The notes under the pieces: generated by a model | The model's input: only the letters and a program-made list of their open reading frames with translations | Databases searched by the model: none | What the model was told of the DNA's origin: nothing | Shown here: positions 60,096-64,000 of the stretch, piece by piece | Layout of the letters: every line of letters starts with the position of its first letter | Numbering within the stretch: the first letter of the stretch is position 1 | Position numbers and translations under genes: made by a program | Assembly (NCBI GenBank): GCA_902790215.1 | Contig: CADAQX010000006.1 | Span: 1 to 64,000 of the forward strand | Reading direction: 5' to 3' | DNA length: 64,000 bases | Source: an uncultured Bacteroidota bacterium | Lineage (GTDB): Bacteria; Bacteroidota; Bacteroidia; Bacteroidales; P3

Positions 60096-60265
60096 AAGTC
60101 GCAAACCGCACAAACATACAACATACGGACAATCCAAAAGTCCGAAGGACTGTCAGATTACAGACGGGGGTATAACCCCCGTTCATCATTGTGACAAAAA
60201 CAAAGCCCTGAAAGGGCGACAGACCGCCAACAATGCATAGCGTGTCACCCCTTCGGAGTTCCTGT
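60096..60265. repeat. Direct repeat, family D (right copy)
   Basis: Same landmarks as the left copy (AAGTCCGAAGGACTGTCAG, ACGGGGGTATAACCCCCGT, CATAGCGTGTCACCCCTTCG). The stretch 60266-60357 holds short palindromes (for example GTCCCCGTCGGGGAC) but no gene. Confidence 0.65.
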
Positions 60266-60357
60266 TTAATCAATACCTTTTGTGCAGGGGTCCACACCCC
60301 TGCCTGTGTTCTGCCGTCCCCGTCGGGGACTTATTGGGCAAATAGTTTATCAAACAA

Positions 60358-62844
60358 TCATCGAACCACCACAATCCTGCGGGCAGGAGCGTCGCCAATC
60401 CGAATCAGATATGTTCCTGTGGCAGGTACGTCAAACCGCAACAGCGTGCCCTCATCCCTTTTTATGGCAAGCACTCGGCCATACAGGTCGTAGACCATCA
60501 CGTTGTTACCTTCTGCGCCTTCCACTACAATCTGGCCATTCTGCTGATAGCATTTGAACTTATTCTCTACAACTTCTTCAACACCCTCATCTTCCCCATT
60601 GTCCGAGGCGAAATAAGCCACCAAGTGGGTATCTTGCAGCACCACGATATACCGAGGATTATCAGTATTCCCGTCGTTCCAGTGGTCAAAATGATAGCCA
60701 TGATAGGCGTTAGCCTGAACCTGAGCCTCTCTATAGTCACAAGTCGGTTCAGTGACAATGGTAACCATGCCACTAGCAGAGTTGCTACTCGTAGCGGAGA
60801 AATCATACACCAACTCCTCTTGAATATCAAATCTAAACCAATAGGCAGCATTCTCGTATGCATTAGCGGCATCACAAGGGACATTTAAAATGACATCGTT
60901 GCTCAGGCCATTAAAAGTGTTTACATACACTGTCGGTGGATTCTCCGATTTTGAAGTCATGCGAACCATCTGTGTACATCCGATGAAAGCACCATCCCCA
61001 ATCTTTGTTAACCCTGAACCAAAAGTTGTGTTTGTAATATGGTCACATCCCTGAAAAGCACTATCACTAATCCGGACAACAGAATTTGGTATAGATAGTG
61101 ACGTTAGACCATGGCAATCAAAAAAAAGATATTGAGGTATTACAGTTACACTATCCCCAAAGTTCAACGAGGTTAAATTAGGGCATGTGTTGAAACCTAC
61201 AGTAGGGACATAGCTTGTACCTAAGTCACCAGTATAGGCGCAGTTTTTAGCATTATAATTTATGCTAGCCAACCCATCACAATTATAAAATACTCCATAA
61301 CCAACAGAGAGAACTGGACTAGGAATGGTAATTGAAGTCAAACCGCTACAACCGGCAAAAGCGTAAGCCCCAATAGAAGTAACAGAATCAGGGATTGAAA
61401 TAGATTGTATTTCGCTACAATCATAAAACAGATAGGGCGGTATATTTGTCACATTATTACCAATGTTCACCGTTGAAATATTTGAGCAACCATAGAAAGC
61501 ATTATTACTATATCCACCTGAGTTTGTACAACTTGTTGCATTATAATTCACAGTTGTAAGTCCACTGCAATTATAAAAAGCCCTTTCTCCAATAGTGTTA
61601 ATTGAACTTCCGATAGTGACGGAGGTCATTCCACTGCAACCAGCGAAAGCATATCCCCCAATGGAGATGACTGAATTGGGAATGATAACCGATTGTATTG
61701 CACAACATCCATCAAACAGATGATCTGGGATATTTGTCACATTGTCACCGATGTTCACAGTTGAGAGATTTAAGCAGTTTGAGAAAACATAATTGTCAGA
61801 TGGATGCCAATTGTATATACAATTTGTTGCATTATAATTTACTGTTGCAAGTCTACTGCAATCGCAGAAAGCATAATCCCCAATTGTGCCAACAGAATTG
61901 CCAATGGTGACAGAGATCAAATTACTGCAATTATAAAAAGCATACTCTTCAATAGTGGTGACACTATTGGGAATAATGATTGATGTCAGTTCACTGCAAT
62001 CGTAAAATGCATCAGTCCCAATAGTAACAACGGAATTGCCAATGATGGCGGAAGACAAACCGCTGCAATGCGCGAAAGAACTACCCCCAATTGAGGTTAC
62101 AGAATTAGGTATGGTAACAGAAGTTAATCCACTACAATGGGAGAAAGCACCACCACCAATTGTGGTAACAGAATTACCTATTGTTACGGAAGACAAGCCG
62201 CTGCAACCATAGAAAGCAGAATTACCAATTGTGATGACCGAGTCTGGAATGATCATAGATTGAATTTCACGACATCCATAAAAAAGATATGGCGGTATAC
62301 TCGTCACATTATTACCGAAATTCACTGTTGAAATACTTGAACATCCACGGAACGCTCGAGTATTATTACTACCATAATAATTGTATTCACCTGCATATGT
62401 GCAATTTGTTGCATTATAATTTACTATTATAAGCCCACTACACCCCCAAAATGCGCAATCTCCAATATTGCTAACCAAACAACCAATAGTGACGGAGGAC
62501 AAGCCAGTGCAACCAGCGAAAGCACGAGTACCAATTGTGGTGACAATATTAGGAATAGTGACAGATGTCAAGTCAATACAACTATAAAAAGCATAATTCC
62601 CTATAGAAATGATAGAGTAGACCTGTCCACTATATATGACACTATCAGGGATAATAAGGTTTCCTGTCGGTTTGGTGAAGCTACCCCAATAAGAAGAACT
62701 ACTTTCAGGAAATGTCACCTCAACACCTCCATTAACAATATTATAATATAAAGTCTGTCCTGTAGGCGCAACGGCACTAAAAGAGTATGCACATACACCT
62801 TGCACTATTGCCATTAATACGAGAATTGATAATAGACGTTTCAT
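60358..62844 (-). CDS. Leucine-rich repeat (LRR_5/BspA-type) surface protein with T9SS-like C-terminus
   Basis: The 828-residue protein has a signal peptide (MKRLLSILVLMAIVQGVCAY) and about twenty LRR_5 units of roughly 23 residues. Examples are SIGNYAFYSCIDLTSVTIPN, TIGTRAFAGCTGLSSVTIG and PNSVTSIGGSSFAHCSGLSS. A beta domain (about 690-770, YHGYHFDHWNDGNTDNPRYI) follows. The C-terminal 75 residues (VMVYDLYGRVLAIKRDEGTL, VPATGTYLIRIGDAPARRI) look like a type IX sorting domain, so it is probably displayed through SprA. Its DNA is AT-rich and repetitive compared with the housekeeping block. The start at 62844 puts the signal first; an in-frame start at 62898 would add 18 polar residues. Confidence 0.82.
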   Translation of the reverse strand: MKRLLSILVLMAIVQGVCAYSFSAVAPTGQTLYYNIVNGGVEVTFPESSSSYWGSFTKPTGNLIIPDSVIYSGQVYSIISIGNYAFYSCIDLTSVTIPNIVTTIGTRAFAGCTGLSSVTIGCLVSNIGDCAFWGCSGLIIVNYNATNCTYAGEYNYYGSNNTRAFRGCSSISTVNFGNNVTSIPPYLFYGCREIQSMIIPDSVITIGNSAFYGCSGLSSVTIGNSVTTIGGGAFSHCSGLTSVTIPNSVTSIGGSSFAHCSGLSSAIIGNSVVTIGTDAFYDCSELTSIIIPNSVTTIEEYAFYNCSNLISVTIGNSVGTIGDYAFCDCSRLATVNYNATNCIYNWHPSDNYVFSNCLNLSTVNIGDNVTNIPDHLFDGCCAIQSVIIPNSVISIGGYAFAGCSGMTSVTIGSSINTIGERAFYNCSGLTTVNYNATSCTNSGGYSNNAFYGCSNISTVNIGNNVTNIPPYLFYDCSEIQSISIPDSVTSIGAYAFAGCSGLTSITIPSPVLSVGYGVFYNCDGLASINYNAKNCAYTGDLGTSYVPTVGFNTCPNLTSLNFGDSVTVIPQYLFFDCHGLTSLSIPNSVVRISDSAFQGCDHITNTTFGSGLTKIGDGAFIGCTQMVRMTSKSENPPTVYVNTFNGLSNDVILNVPCDAANAYENAAYWFRFDIQEELVYDFSATSSNSASGMVTIVTEPTCDYREAQVQANAYHGYHFDHWNDGNTDNPRYIVVLQDTHLVAYFASDNGEDEGVEEVVENKFKCYQQNGQIVVEGAEGNNVMVYDLYGRVLAIKRDEGTLLRFDVPATGTYLIRIGDAPARRIVVVR

Positions 62845-62920
62845 AAGTAATTTGTTTGTTGTTTTATTTGTCAATTTAATATCCGGAGTAGTGGACATTT
62901 CCTTACATATTTTGCAAGGT

Positions 62921-62965
62921 ATATAAAAAAGAAGCGCGGGAATCTGCTACTTTGCTTATCCCGCT
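62921..62965 (-). terminator. Terminator-like hairpin in the leader of the LRR gene
   Basis: On the minus strand AGCGGGA (62965-62959) can pair with TCCCGCGCT (62941-62933; two bases bulged), followed by a T-rich TTCTTTTTTATAT (62933-62921). It lies upstream of the coding start, so it could attenuate transcription. Its left arm competes with an alternative helix. Confidence 0.45.
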
Positions 62966-63016
62966 CTGTTAGGCCTTCGCATTGCCCTTTAGCCTAGAAT
63001 AAGCAATGCCGAAGCC
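62952..63016 (-). promoter_or_regulatory. Candidate antiterminator and competing helices in the LRR gene leader
   Basis: On the RNA of the minus strand, GGGATAAGCAA (62962-62952) can pair with TTGCTTATTCT (63006-62996), which would break the terminator. A rival helix pairs GGCTTCGGCATTGC (63016-63003) with GCAATGCGAAGGCC (62985-62972) and would free the terminator. The two share 63003-63006. This is the layout of a riboswitch or attenuator, but the pairing is by eye only. Confidence 0.4.
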
Positions 63017-63202
63017 CACGCGTTGTGAATATAGTAAGGATACTATACGCCAACCATGGACGTAGAACATTGCGTTATTGCGAAGCTAAAGATGAAGTTG
63101 CGAAGTTCAACAGAGCCGCAGATAAAACGCCGTTACAACGTCTTTCTTATATGTCCTGTCTCCCACCCCTAACCCTTGCGGGCTTCGGGGTGTTTGACTT
63201 TG

Positions 63203-63233
63203 CAAAATTACAAAGATTATTTGAATTGACAAA
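63203..63233 (-). promoter_or_regulatory. Promoter upstream of the LRR gene leader
   Basis: Minus-strand TTTG (63233-63230), 19-bp spacer and TAATTTTG (63210-63203). It implies a leader of roughly 350 bases before the ATG at 62844. The interval 62845-63330 holds no supported gene on either strand. Confidence 0.55.
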
Positions 63234-63329
63234 ATAATAATGCTAAACGTATGAATTATAGCAAGGGGTGCTTGTCTGCCCCATGCTTAATTCACCGCAC
63301 TATTTGTGGTAATAAGAAAAACCTTTGGT

Positions 63330-63737
63330 CTATCGCTGAGCAGATTTGATTAACTGTTCGATAGCGTCAATCATCTGTTTGGCTGGTGCAATCCGCTGTT
63401 TTAGGTCATCCGGATCTACATCGTAGGTACAATTATACTCACTTTCCTCTCGCATCGACTCCAATTGAGAATATAACGTTCCGAAAGAATTAGGCAACGC
63501 ACCTGTCTTGATATAGTAATTGGAGAAAAGGATGTGCGAGCCTTTATGGCTATTGACTTGATGCTTGTCGGAAATCAGCAGTCCACTCACGGCATGAAAG
63601 ATTGCATAATAAAGTCGGCCTGCAGCACCACTCCAAAATTCTTTTTCCAGCAGTACTAAAGCCTCTTCGTAGGCTCGGCGAGCTTTCTCTATCTCTATGC
63701 GTACAACAATGTCGCGTTCTTCGTCGGATAAACTCAT
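63330..63737 (-). CDS. HEPN domain protein, likely toxin of an MNT-HEPN pair
   Basis: The 135-residue helical protein has the HEPN features EKARRAYEEALVLLEKEFWS and the core AAGRLYYAIFHAVSGLL, with an R-x6-H arrangement as in ribonuclease-type HEPN toxins. The C-terminal helices include DPDDLKQRIAPAKQMIDAIE. It starts at 63737 (MSLSDEERDIV), overlapping the stop of the nucleotidyltransferase gene as ATGA. In known type VII systems the HEPN RNase is silenced when its partner AMPylates it. The longer frame to 63800 belongs to the partner gene's DNA. Confidence 0.8.
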   Translation of the reverse strand: MSLSDEERDIVVRIEIEKARRAYEEALVLLEKEFWSGAAGRLYYAIFHAVSGLLISDKHQVNSHKGSHILFSNYYIKTGALPNSFGTLYSQLESMREESEYNCTYDVDPDDLKQRIAPAKQMIDAIEQLIKSAQR

Positions 63738-64000
63738 TTCAATACTATTTTGTCTCGTTCTACATTCTTGTAAAAAGGAGAGAATGTCCACGACTCCCAT
63801 CGGTGGCGGGGATAGGCGTGGGTGTTTATTTCAGCCCCCCAGTCTAACCCTTCTAAGAATAGGTCGTAAACATAATGCTCATAATCCTCGTCGGAAATGC
63901 GTTCGGTGTTAAGCAGCAGAAGAAGGTCATAGTCGCTATCGGGATGTGCGTCGCCCCGTGCCCGGGAGCCATACAGCCACAGAGAACTGCCTTCCGGCAG
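63734..64000 (-). CDS. Minimal nucleotidyltransferase (MNT), partial, likely antitoxin
   Basis: The frame runs from the window end to a TGA at 63736-63734 and encodes 88 residues, lacking its N-terminus. The signature LYGSRARGDAHPDSDYDLLL gives the GSx-R-G-D...SDxD nucleotidyltransferase active site (two Asp residues). Then come NTERISDEDYEHYVYDL and WESWTFSPFYKNVERDKI. With the overlapping HEPN gene it fits an MntA-HepT-type toxin-antitoxin operon, in which MNT AMPylates the toxin. Confidence 0.8.
   Translation of the reverse strand: MPEGSSLWLYGSRARGDAHPDSDYDLLLLLNTERISDEDYEHYVYDLFLEGLDWGAEINTHAYPRHRWESWTFSPFYKNVERDKIVLK

Overview
The window looks like a chromosomal segment of a member of the order Bacteroidales (phylum Bacteroidota). 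Evidence: many Bacteroidota-type promoters (TAnnTTTG -7 boxes, sometimes with a TTTG-like -33 box 19-21 bp upstream); the type IX secretion (T9SS) translocon gene sprA; several secreted proteins ending in T9SS type A sorting domains; a TonB-receptor/DUF4249 pair; fimbrillin-like and BspA-like surface lipoproteins; and a DAHP synthase-chorismate mutase fusion. No tRNA, rRNA or classical IS transposase was found. The species cannot be named from this sequence alone.

Layout. 1-5210: start of a secreted protein, a MITE-like element, a CDF zinc-type exporter with a duplicated leader, a Na/Pi cotransporter-PhoU protein, and a T9SS cargo protein. 5215-12728: secreted endonuclease, TonB-type beta-barrel receptor, aminopeptidase P, a fossil T9SS tail and a large T9SS cargo protein. 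12847-19397: glutamine synthetase, a small lipoprotein, folK (carrying a genome repeat inside its reading frame), a TonB receptor, a DUF4249 lipoprotein and shikimate kinase. 19394-22118 (minus): radical SAM/SPASM enzyme, its putative lipoprotein partner and DAHP synthase-chorismate mutase. 22167-25091 (minus): an AT-rich three-gene cassette (DUF262 protein, AAA/DUF3696-like ATPase, PLD-like protein), the best candidate here for an undescribed, probably anti-phage, system. 25194-25803: rpmA and rplU. 25900-32914: a long non-coding repeat, a 57-residue peptide gene, a fimbrillin-like lipoprotein, two tandemly duplicated BspA-like lipoproteins and a LiaF-like membrane protein.

32971-49068 is a dense minus-strand housekeeping block: M23 peptidase, recN, sufS, a small membrane protein, DedA, TPR protein, sprA, ruvA and a beta-helix lipoprotein. 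A twelve-unit tandem repeat follows. 49886-54621 holds a lipoprotein gene, a decayed thioredoxin-like/DUF1573 pair bracketed by direct repeats, and an M64 peptidase. 54707-57980 (plus) carries a TsaC/YciO-type gene, a holin-4-superfamily membrane protein, panC and a sialidase lipoprotein. 58130-64000 holds an AAA/DUF4143 ATPase with an operator-like promoter region, a repeat island, an LRR_5 surface protein with a long leader that can form competing hairpins, and an MNT-HEPN toxin-antitoxin pair cut by the window end.

Functional picture: a cell-surface economy (sprA-dependent export of CTD-tagged proteins, TonB receptors, lipoproteins, sialidase and nuclease for scavenging) set among housekeeping genes, with two accessory defence or stress modules (22-25 kb and 63.3-64 kb). 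At least five families of dispersed or tandem non-coding repeats are present, and one has entered a protein-coding frame.
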